From: Actinomycetota bacterium
GTDB taxonomy: Bacteria > Actinomycetota > Actinomycetes > Nanopelagicales > Nanopelagicaceae
Direction: 5' to 3'
NCBI GenBank assembly: GCA_009704285.1
Contig: WLEM01000023.1
Location: 1-7,101, forward strand
DNA length: 7,101 nucleotides
The notes beneath the pieces were generated by a model. The model worked only from the letters and a program-made list of their open reading frames with translations, was not told the origin of the DNA and searched no databases. How positions within the stretch are numbered: the first letter of the stretch is position 1; each line of letters begins with the position of its first letter. Positions 1 to 5,951 of this stretch are shown in pieces. The position numbers and the translations under genes are program-made.

Positions 1-278
1 CGAACAGTTGTTCCTTCTTCAATTCCGGTGAACTCACCCAAAATAACCACACCGATTTCGCGAACATCTAAGTTCAGCGCTAGACCTAATGTGCCGTTTT
101 CAAACTTTAACAACTCATTGGTCATAGTTGATGGCAGACCTTCAACTCGAGCAATGCCATCACCTGCCTGGGTGACACTACCGATTTCATCCTTTACGGC
201 AGCTCCTGGTTTATATGCAGCGACATGTTTTGCCAGTGCATCCCGAATCTCTTCGGGGCGGATACTTACTTCGGCCAT
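1..278 (-). CDS. atpA: F1Fo ATP synthase subunit alpha, N-terminal part (3' end outside window)
   Basis: The alpha subunit forms the non-catalytic nucleotide-binding positions of the alpha3-beta3 F1 head at the cytoplasmic face of the membrane. Only 92 complete codons are present, starting [10 protein letters not shown] and running off the left edge; the Walker A region lies outside. The visible part matches the alpha N-terminal crown: the start of the delta-binding helix ([10 protein letters not shown]), then the beta-barrel with GIARVEGL at about residues 41-48, [10 protein letters not shown] at about 53-62 and [16 protein letters not shown] at about 66-81. The ATG at 276-278 is preceded by an all-purine stretch that can serve as ribosome binding site. 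It follows atpH after a 52-base spacer with a small inverted repeat, in the standard atp order. Identification is secure from the conserved N-terminus and the neighbours. Confidence 0.97.
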   Translation of the reverse strand, partial: MAEVSIRPEEIRDALAKHVAAYKPGAAVKDEIGSVTQAGDGIARVEGLPSTMTNELLKFENGTLGLALNLDVREIGVVILGEFTGIEEGTTV

Positions 279-299
279 CTTTTTCTCTCTTCTCTCTTT
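279..299 (-). promoter_or_regulatory. Purine-only tract and ribosome binding region of atpA
   Basis: The 21 bases directly before the atpA start codon are all A or G on the coding strand, with repeated GAGAG/AGAGA elements. No single perfect Shine-Dalgarno core stands out, but GAGAG lies at a workable distance. Such a tract cannot fold on itself and should leave the start site open. That it acts as a strong initiation region is inference. Confidence 0.5.
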
Positions 300-302
300 A
301 AA

Positions 303-327
303 TAACAGATGCTGTGGGCACCTGTTA
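303..327 (-). other. Inverted repeat in the atpH-atpA spacer
   Basis: TAACAG and CTGTTA form a perfect 6-base-pair stem around a 13-base loop, just after the atpH stop codon and just before the atpA purine tract. There is no U-run on the coding-strand side, so it does not look like an intrinsic terminator, and a terminator inside the operon would be unexpected. It may be an mRNA processing or stability element, or chance. Confidence 0.3.
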
Positions 328-330
328 AAA

Positions 331-1158
331 CTAACTTACGAGCGCCCTGCCCGCTTCCGTCAATCGATTAACTATGGTGCCATCAATAACATCATCGGCA
401 TATCGCACTGAAATGCCACCTAAAACCTTTGGATCAATCTCAAGATTGATACGAACATCTTTACCCACCTGCTTGGAAAGGGTACTTACTAACTTTGCTA
501 ATTGAGAATCACTTAACTTAACTGCGCTCTTAACATGGGCGACCACTTGATCTTTACGGGTTGAAACATAGTGAGCATAAGTAGCTAACGCAGCATCAAT
601 ACTGCGGCCCCGGCGCAGCGTAACTACCCGGCGCAGCAGGTTAATAGTTGAGGTTAAATACTTGCCCTTAACAACTGCCTCTAGCAATGAGATCTTACTT
701 TCGTCGGTATCTGCTGAAGTGTTTAATGCTTGTCGTAACTCTGGATTAGCTCTTAACACCTGTGCAAAATCAAATAGTTGGCTCTCAACTTTTTCTAGCT
801 CACCATTTTTATCTGCGCAAGCACTCTCTGCCTGAACTGCCAGGTTTTCAATTGCATCTGCGATCTCACCTGGATTAGACCAACGAAGTGCTGATGCACT
901 TGCCAATAATCCTTGGGCTTGGCCACTGATATTTTTGCCAAATAAGTTTGAGATTAACTCACTCTTTGCGCTTACATCACGGGCGTTATCAGTTAACGCT
1001 CTTCTAACACCAATTGATGTGCTCAAAACTGAAAGGATGGTAAATAGATCACTGGCAAAAATGGCAGCATCAGCAGCGGATTGTTTGTTAACAATCTCAT
1101 CCAATGATTTACGCAGAGTCTGTACTGAAACTCTGCTGGAGCCGCCTAATACCTTCAT
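331..1158 (-). CDS. atpH: F1Fo ATP synthase subunit delta, long actinobacterial form
   Basis: Delta (OSCP in mitochondria) sits on top of F1 and ties it to the peripheral b stalk. The product is 275 residues against about 177 in E. coli. The C-terminal part has the family signature at about residues 242-270, with [12 protein letters not shown] followed by DGTIVNRL. The rest is helical and appears to be two copies of the delta N-terminal bundle: residues 35-107 align with 125-197 without gaps at an offset of 90 (shared SxLF, RxAL, LL and LR positions). The start ATG at 1156-1158 lies two bases after the atpF stop codon. A GGAG inside the end of atpF is 14 bases from the ATG, rather far, so translational coupling to atpF is likely. 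The stop is TAG. In mycobacteria a b-like segment is fused to delta; here they are separate genes. Confidence 0.95.
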   Translation of the reverse strand: MKVLGGSSRVSVQTLRKSLDEIVNKQSAADAAIFASDLFTILSVLSTSIGVRRALTDNARDVSAKSELISNLFGKNISGQAQGLLASASALRWSNPGEIADAIENLAVQAESACADKNGELEKVESQLFDFAQVLRANPELRQALNTSADTDESKISLLEAVVKGKYLTSTINLLRRVVTLRRGRSIDAALATYAHYVSTRKDQVVAHVKSAVKLSDSQLAKLVSTLSKQVGKDVRINLEIDPKVLGGISVRYADDVIDGTIVNRLTEAGRALVS

Positions 1159-1160
1159 GA

Positions 1161-1700
1161 TTATTTACTTTTCTCCAGATCTGCAATGAAGCGATCGACT
1201 ATTCGAGATTGACGTACCTGATCATCTAAGGCTTCGCCAACTATTTTGCCGGCCAACTCAGTTGCTAATGCACCAACCTCATTGCGAAGTGAGGTGATGG
1301 CTTGCAGGCGCTCAGCCTCAATCGCAGCGGTAGCTGCAGCAGTAATTCGAGCAGCCTCAGCAGTTGCCTTGGTACGAAGCTCTTCAATAATTGCCGCACC
1401 TTGCACTCTGGCATCTTCGCGAATCTTTTGTGCTTCACCTTGGGCATCAGAAAGTTGGGATGTGTACTTTGTCAGCGCTGATTCAGCTTCGCGTTGAGCT
1501 TTTTCAGCACGTTCAATTCCACCGGCAATTGCATCAGTTCGCTCGGCATATGCCTTTTCAAACATCGGCACAACCTTTGATCGCAGAACTAAGAACAACA
1601 AAATGAAAGCAACAAACCCAGCGATTAACTCAGCGGTGTGCGGAATTAATGGGTTAGCACCCTCACCAGCTGCCCAGTAAGTTAAGTTTCGATTCAACAT
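1161..1700 (-). CDS. atpF: F1Fo ATP synthase subunit b (peripheral stalk)
   Basis: Subunit b anchors in the membrane by one helix and reaches up as a long stalk to hold delta and F1 still while the rotor turns. The 179-residue product has a short N-terminus with NPLIPHTAEL (about 16-25), typical of actinobacterial b subunits, one membrane helix at about 23-40, the conserved R-S-K-V-V-P exit, then a charged Ala/Glu/Lys/Arg-rich coiled coil from about 48 to 178. No second b or b' gene is seen nearby. The ATG at 1698-1700 is the only reasonable start, because the next Met is after the membrane helix. It has no clear Shine-Dalgarno sequence, and the spacer from the atpE stop is only 20 bases, so coupled translation after atpE is probable. 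Confidence 0.96.
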   Translation of the reverse strand: MLNRNLTYWAAGEGANPLIPHTAELIAGFVAFILLFLVLRSKVVPMFEKAYAERTDAIAGGIERAEKAQREAESALTKYTSQLSDAQGEAQKIREDARVQGAAIIEELRTKATAEAARITAAATAAIEAERLQAITSLRNEVGALATELAGKIVGEALDDQVRQSRIVDRFIADLEKSK

Positions 1701-1720
1701 GATTTAAGAATCGCTATTTA

Positions 1721-1924
1721 TTAGAGAACGAAGGCTAGTACTAGTCCGAATAGTGCCAAGGCCTCTGCAAGTGCGAAACCAAGGAATGCAATTGGCTGTA
1801 GCACGCTACGTGCCTCTGGCTGACGAGCTACTCCGCTGATATATGCAGCGAAGATCATTCCAACAGCTAGTGCAGGTCCGATTGCAGCCAGACCGTAACC
1901 AACTACGTTAAGTGATCCTGTCAT
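1721..1924 (-). CDS. atpE: F1Fo ATP synthase subunit c (rotor ring)
   Basis: Subunit c forms the membrane rotor ring that carries protons. The 67-residue product is two membrane helices (about 5-29 and 44-66) joined by the polar loop ARQPEAR (33-39), which contacts gamma and epsilon. The ion-carrying carboxylate is Glu54 in LAEALALFG. The first helix has IGPALAVG (15-22); aligned to sodium-type rings the Gln position is Val21, and Ser/Thr do not follow Glu54, so a proton ring is expected. Length is at the short end of the family (usually about 70-85). The ATG at 1922-1924 has an excellent AGAGGA six bases upstream, inside a 22-base purine tract. It lies 68 bases after atpB. Confidence 0.97.
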   Translation of the reverse strand: MTGSLNVVGYGLAAIGPALAVGMIFAAYISGVARQPEARSVLQPIAFLGFALAEALALFGLVLAFVL

Positions 1925-1946
1925 TTCTTTTCCTCTTTCTTTTTTT
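1925..1946 (-). promoter_or_regulatory. Purine-only tract with Shine-Dalgarno of atpE
   Basis: All 22 bases before the atpE ATG are purines on the coding strand. AGAGGA at 1931-1936 is six bases from the start codon, a near-ideal ribosome binding site. This is the strongest initiation signal seen in the window, fitting the need for many c copies per complex; the link to copy number is inference. Confidence 0.75.
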
Positions 1947-1954
1947 AGGTGTGT

Positions 1955-1977
1955 GTGCTTTTGGTGCTTTTGGTGCT
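1955..1977 (-). repeat. Nine-base tandem repeat in the atpB-atpE spacer
   Basis: The plus strand reads GTGCTTTTG twice head to tail and then GTGCT, about 2.5 copies. On the mRNA this is a CACCAAAAG-type repeat, poor in G, lying between the atpB stop and the atpE ribosome binding site. It may be slippage noise or part of an unfolded leader that favours atpE translation. Confidence 0.6.
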
Positions 1978-1992
1978 ACCTACTGTTTTTAA

Positions 1993-2772
1993 CTAATGTT
2001 CATCGGCGAGTGCTCCGGCAATAAACATGGCAGTTAAAAGTGTGAATATATAAGCCTGCAGGCATTGCACCATAAATTCAAAGAAGGTAAGTACGATTCC
2101 AAAGCCAAAGGCAAATGGTGCTACTAATTTAAGTCCTATTGCTCCTTGTAATAGGTAATCCCCACCCAAGAAGAAGACTAGAAGCAGCAAGTGACCAGCA
2201 AACATATTTGCAAATAAACGAAGTGAGAGGGTCAGAGGTCTTACCAATAGATAGGTAGAGATCTCAATTGGGGTCAAGATTACGTAGACAGGTTTAGGAA
2301 CTCCAGGCGGGAACATAATCTCTTTGATGTATGGCAGTAAACCTTTGTGTCTAATTCCAACGTAGTGAAACACTACAAAGGTGAGAATTGCTAATACATA
2401 TGGGAATGAAACTCTCGACATGGTTGGAAACTGCAGTAATGGAATAATTCCAAATAAGTTGTTGGTCAAAATAAAGGTGAAGAGTGTGAATAGATATGGC
2501 ACAAAGCGCATAAATTCATGGCCAATAATGTCTTGGCCTAGATTGTTTCTAACAAAACCGTAAACAGATTCACCAGCGTACTGAAGCTTGGATGGAACAA
2601 TTGCAGCTTTTCTAGAGGAGCGAATAAAAAAGAGTGAAACTAAAATTACTGATAGGAAAACTAAAAGAATAGGTTTTGTGGTAAATGGGTTGTCACCAAA
2701 AACTGGTGGTAATTCGAAATCGGCGGTACTAGGTGGCTTGAAGCCATCATCTGCTGCTAACCACACGCCCAC
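1993..2772 (-). CDS. atpB: F1Fo ATP synthase subunit a (proton channel stator)
   Basis: Subunit a carries the two proton half-channels next to the c ring. I take the start at GTG 2770-2772, giving 259 residues (MGVWLAADD...), because TGGAGA at 2778-2783 lies six bases before it. A TTG at 2782-2784 would add four residues but overlaps that ribosome binding site. The essential arginine is Arg185 in LSLRLFANMFAG; the C-terminal helix has LQAYIFTLL with Gln239, equivalent to E. coli Gln252. The residue matching E. coli Glu219 is His194, the common arrangement outside enterobacteria. Hydrophobic segments are seen at about 35-50, 93-115, 123-140, 176-205 and 211-254. It follows the AtpZ-like gene after the longest spacer of the window and leads the structural atp genes. 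Confidence 0.96.
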   Translation of the reverse strand: MGVWLAADDGFKPPSTADFELPPVFGDNPFTTKPILLVFLSVILVSLFFIRSSRKAAIVPSKLQYAGESVYGFVRNNLGQDIIGHEFMRFVPYLFTLFTFILTNNLFGIIPLLQFPTMSRVSFPYVLAILTFVVFHYVGIRHKGLLPYIKEIMFPPGVPKPVYVILTPIEISTYLLVRPLTLSLRLFANMFAGHLLLLVFFLGGDYLLQGAIGLKLVAPFAFGFGIVLTFFEFMVQCLQAYIFTLLTAMFIAGALADEH

Positions 2773-2777
2773 GTAAA

Positions 2778-2783
2778 TCTCCA
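2778..2783 (-). promoter_or_regulatory. Ribosome binding site that decides the atpB start
   Basis: TGGAGA on the coding strand is spaced six bases from GTG 2770-2772. It overlaps the alternative TTG codon at 2782-2784, which itself has no Shine-Dalgarno sequence upstream. This favours the shorter product. Confidence 0.7.
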
Positions 2784-2837
2784 AAATAGTAGTTACTGAT
2801 TCTTCCGGGATTTCTTTAAAACGATACTGCCGCTAGC

Positions 2838-2859
2838 TAGCCATTGGGGAGGGTGGCTA
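2838..2859 (-). other. Inverted repeat in the atpB leader
   Basis: TAGCCA and TGGCTA form a 6-base-pair stem with a 10-base loop; a 10-base palindrome, GCTAGCTAGC at 2832-2841, overlaps one arm, so alternative foldings are possible. The sequence after it on the coding strand has no U-run. Function unknown: a leader hairpin, a protein-binding operator or chance. Confidence 0.3.
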
Positions 2860-2883
2860 TGGGCGAAACCCTATTAGATAGGC

Positions 2884-2889
2884 AGATTA
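2884..2889 (-). promoter_or_regulatory. Possible -10 element for the atp genes
   Basis: TAATCT on the coding strand fits the TANNNT pattern of actinobacterial housekeeping promoters. A TTTACA lies at 2910-2915, but the 20-base gap is too long for a standard -35. The only support is this motif and its place in the longest gene-free stretch, directly upstream of atpB. Weak evidence. Confidence 0.2.
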
Positions 2890-2916
2890 CTGTGAAATTA
2901 AGAGAGGTATGTAAAG

Positions 2917-2936
2917 CCAAACCTGAGAAGTTTTGG
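2917..2936 (-). other. Imperfect inverted repeat after the AtpZ-like gene
   Basis: CCAAA and TTTGG arms with an added C-G pair and one mismatch or bulge surround a short loop, starting five bases after the stop codon of the AtpZ-like gene. Only CTTT follows on the coding strand, so as an intrinsic terminator it would be weak. It could attenuate read-through from the upstream block into atpB or protect the 3' end of that transcript. Confidence 0.3.
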
Positions 2937-2941
2937 TGATC

Positions 2942-3166
2942 TTAATCGCGCCCAAAGCGGAGCCAGACTAGGTAGATAGATGCCCCTGCTCCCAGCAACA
3001 TACCTATTAATACTAGGTAAGTGGTGCCAAGCCAGCGATCAAGCCCCCAGCCAATTCCACCCCAAATCAATAGACCAGAGATTAGGTAGCCAACAATTGA
3101 CCAAAGAGCATTTTCCTCATTCTGAGAGTGGATTCGGTGCTGCTTATCTGAATTCTCTTTGCTCAT
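2942..3166 (-). CDS. AtpZ/AtpI-family small membrane protein, probable ATP synthase assembly factor
   Basis: The 74-residue product has a charged N-terminus (1-20), then two membrane helices at about 22-42 and 49-69. The hairpin GGIGWGLDRWLGTTYLVLIG followed by LLGAGASIYLVW is the pattern of the AtpZ/AtpI small family (ATPase_gene1 type): a Gly-rich first helix, G-x-x-x-D-R-W-L-G turn and a Gly/Ala second helix. Family members accompany atp operons; roles in c-ring or Fo assembly or in magnesium uptake have been proposed, so the exact function is uncertain. Its ATG overlaps the stop of the upstream AtpI-like gene by one base (TAATG), a sign of coupled translation, and an AGGA sits just before it. 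A gap of about 170 bases separates it from atpB. Confidence 0.8.
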   Translation of the reverse strand: MSKENSDKQHRIHSQNEENALWSIVGYLISGLLIWGGIGWGLDRWLGTTYLVLIGMLLGAGASIYLVWLRFGRD

Positions 3167-3567
3167 TAATCCTGTCCTTCCTTTTTTGGTAGCGGTAAGT
3201 GCAACCGTAGCTTAAGAAAGCTGCGAATCTCACCCGTCAACCATGTCATGGTAATCAATATGGCGCAGATGGCAAAACTGGCTCGGTCAACACTCTCGCG
3301 GTCGGTATATCTGGTTACTAGAAGCAAAAATGCCCCCATCAATAAAACCTTGGCAAAGTAAGAAAACATAGCAAGTGCCATTGTGGTCATCGGATCTAAC
3401 TTTTCTGCCAAGCGAGCGACCAATATGTGGACTATGAAGAAAATAATGACGGTGATGCTAGCCAGGGCTGCGCCGAATAACCCTGGTCTTCCATTTATTA
3501 ATGTTGCGATAACTAAGCAAGCAGCTGCCACAATTGATGTTGGCAATATTCGAAGCTTTAAACTCAT
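3166..3567 (-). CDS. AtpI-like four-helix membrane protein (ATP synthase I-chain type)
   Basis: The 133-residue product has four hydrophobic segments at about 9-25, 29-51, 62-86 and 96-112, a basic C-terminal tail (KLRLHLPLPKKE) and a Lys73 within SYFAKVLLMGAFLL in the third helix, resembling ATP synthase I-chain (AtpI) proteins. Membership rests on topology, size and position upstream of atpB rather than a strong motif. AtpI is a non-structural partner that helps c-ring assembly in some bacteria and is dispensable in others. The start ATG at 3565-3567 overlaps the wecA-type gene stop by four bases (ATGA), and its stop overlaps the next start by one base, so the three genes are probably translated together. 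It could also be an unrelated small actinobacterial membrane protein. Confidence 0.7.
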   Translation of the reverse strand: MSLKLRILPTSIVAAACLVIATLINGRPGLFGAALASITVIIFFIVHILVARLAEKLDPMTTMALAMFSYFAKVLLMGAFLLLVTRYTDRESVDRASFAICAILITMTWLTGEIRSFLKLRLHLPLPKKEGQD

Positions 3568-4649
3568 ATAAGAGATTTCTTGAACTTATTGCTTTGTATT
3601 ACCCAAATTGATGAAGCAAATATTAATACCCCGGCAATTATTGCAAACCAAAATGGAACAAATGCTGCAATCACTGTTGGAAATGCAAACATGGCAGTCC
3701 ATAGGTAGAGCACAACTGTGGTGCGCTGCTGGGTTAATCCATATCGCATTATTCGATGGTGTAGATGTTCACGATCTGCTGTAAATGGGGAACGACCAGC
3801 CTTGACACGTCTTAATATTGCCATTGCAAAATCAAGTAATGGAATTGCAAGAATCGTAAATGGCAAGAGCAGTGGCAGTATTGCTGAACCACCATTTTCT
3901 TCTGTAATAACTGAAGCATCAACCTGGCCAGTTAAGGTTATGGCCGATGCGCTAATCATCAATCCCAGGAACATTGCACCTGAGTCACCCATAAAAATTT
4001 GTGCAGGGTGAAAATTATGGGGCAAAAAGCCCAGGCATAATCCAATAACTACTGCGGTAATTAATGATGGTGCACCTGCTCGATTTAATCCATTAATAAC
4101 TGCCAGTAGGTAGGAGAAAGCAAAAAATGATGCTGCGCAAATCATCACAATTCCAGTTGCTAAACCATCTAAGCCATCGACAAAATTGATTGCATTGATT
4201 ACCACCATTACAAACAAAATCGTCAGCAACTGACCAATATTTGTTGGCAGTGTGGTGATGCCATTGATTGGCAGCCAGAGAATTTGAACACCATAGATAA
4301 GTAATATCCCAGCAGCTAAAGCTTGCCCTGCAAACTTAGTAATTGGGTCTAAATCAAAACGATCATCCAACATGCCTAGGAAAAGAATAAAGGTGCCACT
4401 TAAGAAAATACCCGTAGCCTCAGTACCAAATGATTTATGAACTAATGGCAGGTAGTTAACAATTACTAGTGTTAGCGCCATTGCCAACCACATAGCTAAT
4501 CCACCCCAACGTGGTGTGGGTTGCAAATGAACATCTCTTGTTCTGATTGCTGTAACTGCGCCAGCTTTTACTGCTAAATCTTTAACTAGTGGTGTAATCA
4601 AATATGTAATTACTGCCGCAAGTAATACTGTTACTAAATACTCACGCAT
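3564..4649 (-). CDS. wecA: WecA/MraY-family undecaprenyl-phosphate sugar-1-phosphate transferase
   Basis: This integral membrane enzyme family moves a sugar-1-phosphate, usually GlcNAc-1-P from UDP-GlcNAc, to a polyprenyl phosphate to start an envelope glycan. All hallmark motifs are present in the 361 residues: the Asp-Asp pair at 95-96 (GMLDDRFDLD), NAINFVDGLDGLA at 152-164, MGDSGAMFLG at 220-229, and HLHHR at 295-299, which is the WecA-type cytosolic loop. About ten membrane segments can be drawn. Its seat before the atp genes matches rfe (wecA) of mycobacteria, where it starts arabinogalactan linker synthesis; whether that substrate applies here is inference. The ATG at 4647-4649 is 12 bases after the glyA stop, with no clear Shine-Dalgarno sequence, which suggests coupling to glyA. 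Confidence 0.93.
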   Translation of the reverse strand: MREYLVTVLLAAVITYLITPLVKDLAVKAGAVTAIRTRDVHLQPTPRWGGLAMWLAMALTLVIVNYLPLVHKSFGTEATGIFLSGTFILFLGMLDDRFDLDPITKFAGQALAAGILLIYGVQILWLPINGITTLPTNIGQLLTILFVMVVINAINFVDGLDGLATGIVMICAASFFAFSYLLAVINGLNRAGAPSLITAVVIGLCLGFLPHNFHPAQIFMGDSGAMFLGLMISASAITLTGQVDASVITEENGGSAILPLLLPFTILAIPLLDFAMAILRRVKAGRSPFTADREHLHHRIMRYGLTQQRTTVVLYLWTAMFAFPTVIAAFVPFWFAIIAGVLIFASSIWVIQSNKFKKSLI

Positions 4650-4661
4650 CTGAGATTAAAT

Positions 4662-5942
4662 CTAATTCTTTGGCTCTGGATAAACTGGAAACTTAGCGGT
4701 TAATTGATGCACTTCAGATCTAATTGATTTCGCTTTGTTCTCATCATCGCCCTCTTTAATTGCTTTAGCGATAAAGGATGCAATCTGACCCATCTCACTC
4801 TTACCCATGCCTTGGGTTGTTATCGCGGCTGTACCAACTCGAATACCACTAGTAACTGCTGGTGTCTCAGGGTCAAATGGAATCGCATTTTTGTTTAGGG
4901 AAAGACCTGATCTGCCACATCTTTCATCAGCTACTTTTCCATTTACTTTTGTCGATCTGATATCGATCAGAGCTAGGTGAGTTTGCGTTCCACCAGAGAC
5001 TGCACGCATACCCGCTGCTTCAAGGCCTCTTGCTAACTCCTGGCAATTTTCAATTACCTGTTTTGCATAATTCTGATACTCAACAGTTGCACACTCCTTA
5101 AGCGCAACAGCTTTTCCAGCAACCGCACTCATAATTGGACCACCCTGCATACCTGGAAATATTGCCTTATCGATGGCAGCTGCATGTTTTTCTTTACTTA
5201 AAATCATGCCGCCTCGTGGTCCTCGCAATACCTTATGAGTTGTAAAAGAAACGACATCGGCATAAGGAACTGGTGACGGAATAGCTTTGCCGGCTACTAA
5301 GCCAATGAAGTGAGCAGCATCTACCCACATAATTGCCCCTACCTCATCACATATCTGGCGAACTTTTTCAAAATCAATCAAGCTTGGATATGCCGTAGCA
5401 CCAGAGCAAATCATCTTCGGTTTGTGCTCAATGGCTAAATCTCGTAATTGATCGTAATCAATTAACTCATTATCTTGCCGCACGCCATATGAAACAACAT
5501 TGAACCATTTACCAGAAAAGTTAACCTTCGAGCCATGGGTTAGATGACCACCATGTGGCAATGACATTGCCAATACTGTGTCACCAGGCTTTGTAAATGC
5601 CTGATATACCGCAACATTTGCACTTGCACCTGAGTGTGGTTGCAAATTTGCATGCTCTGCGCCAAATAACTTCTTTGCTCGCTCAATGCCAATTACTTCA
5701 ACTTTATCAACCTCTTCGCAGCCGCCGTAATATCGCTTGCCTGGGTAACCTTCGGCATATTTATTTGAAAGCGTGGAGCCCATAGTTGAAAGGACAGCAG
5801 CTGAGGTGAAATTTTCACTTGCAATAAGTTGGAGATCTTGACGCTGGCGAACTAATTCTGAAATTACAACCGCAGCGATCTCTGGATCTTGTTTTTCTAG
5901 AGCATTAAAATCAGGCCCGTAGTACTTCTCAGATCTAGACAT
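4662..5942 (-). CDS. glyA: Serine hydroxymethyltransferase
   Basis: Cytoplasmic PLP enzyme that converts serine and tetrahydrofolate to glycine and 5,10-methylenetetrahydrofolate, the main source of one-carbon units. The 426-residue length is normal. Visible motifs are LIASENFTS (39-47), NKYAEGYPGKRYYGG (60-74), VDAAHFIGLVAG (207-218), and the PLP lysine Lys237 in SFTTHKVLRGPRGG; Arg367 in SGIRVGTAA is the expected carboxylate-binding residue. The segment before LNKNAIPFDPETP is DERCGRSGLS, a little unusual but harmless to active-site residues. The ATG at 5940-5942 lies nine bases after the preceding stop and lacks a good Shine-Dalgarno sequence. No glycine riboswitch can fit, since there is no leader. 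It sits between the sua5-like and wecA genes as one compact transcription unit. Confidence 0.98.
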   Translation of the reverse strand: MSRSEKYYGPDFNALEKQDPEIAAVVISELVRQRQDLQLIASENFTSAAVLSTMGSTLSNKYAEGYPGKRYYGGCEEVDKVEVIGIERAKKLFGAEHANLQPHSGASANVAVYQAFTKPGDTVLAMSLPHGGHLTHGSKVNFSGKWFNVVSYGVRQDNELIDYDQLRDLAIEHKPKMICSGATAYPSLIDFEKVRQICDEVGAIMWVDAAHFIGLVAGKAIPSPVPYADVVSFTTHKVLRGPRGGMILSKEKHAAAIDKAIFPGMQGGPIMSAVAGKAVALKECATVEYQNYAKQVIENCQELARGLEAAGMRAVSGGTQTHLALIDIRSTKVNGKVADERCGRSGLSLNKNAIPFDPETPAVTSGIRVGTAAITTQGMGKSEMGQIASFIAKAIKEGDDENKAKSIRSEVHQLTAKFPVYPEPKN

Positions 5943-5951
5943 GTGGCAAGC

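Noticed and set aside
28..411. Plus-strand open frame of about 127 codons opposite atpA and the end of atpH
   Set aside because: It lies antisense to secure atp genes, runs across the atpH-atpA spacer, has no ribosome binding site and no recognisable protein features; it is a shadow of the real genes.
1721..1924. Sodium-specific c ring
   Set aside because: The helix-1 Gln and the Ser/Thr residues after the ion-binding Glu are absent.
2836..2847. Tiny frame ATG-GCT-AGC-TAG in the atpB leader as a regulatory upstream peptide
   Set aside because: Three codons with no Shine-Dalgarno sequence, and the bases are explained by the palindrome; no support for translation.
3718..4011. Plus-strand open frame opposite the wecA-type gene
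   Set aside because: Antisense to the conserved MGDSG and HLHHR coding region; composition is what the reverse of a membrane protein gene gives.
5943..5951. Glycine riboswitch or other leader control before glyA
   Set aside because: Only nine bases separate glyA from the preceding stop codon, leaving no room for a structured leader.
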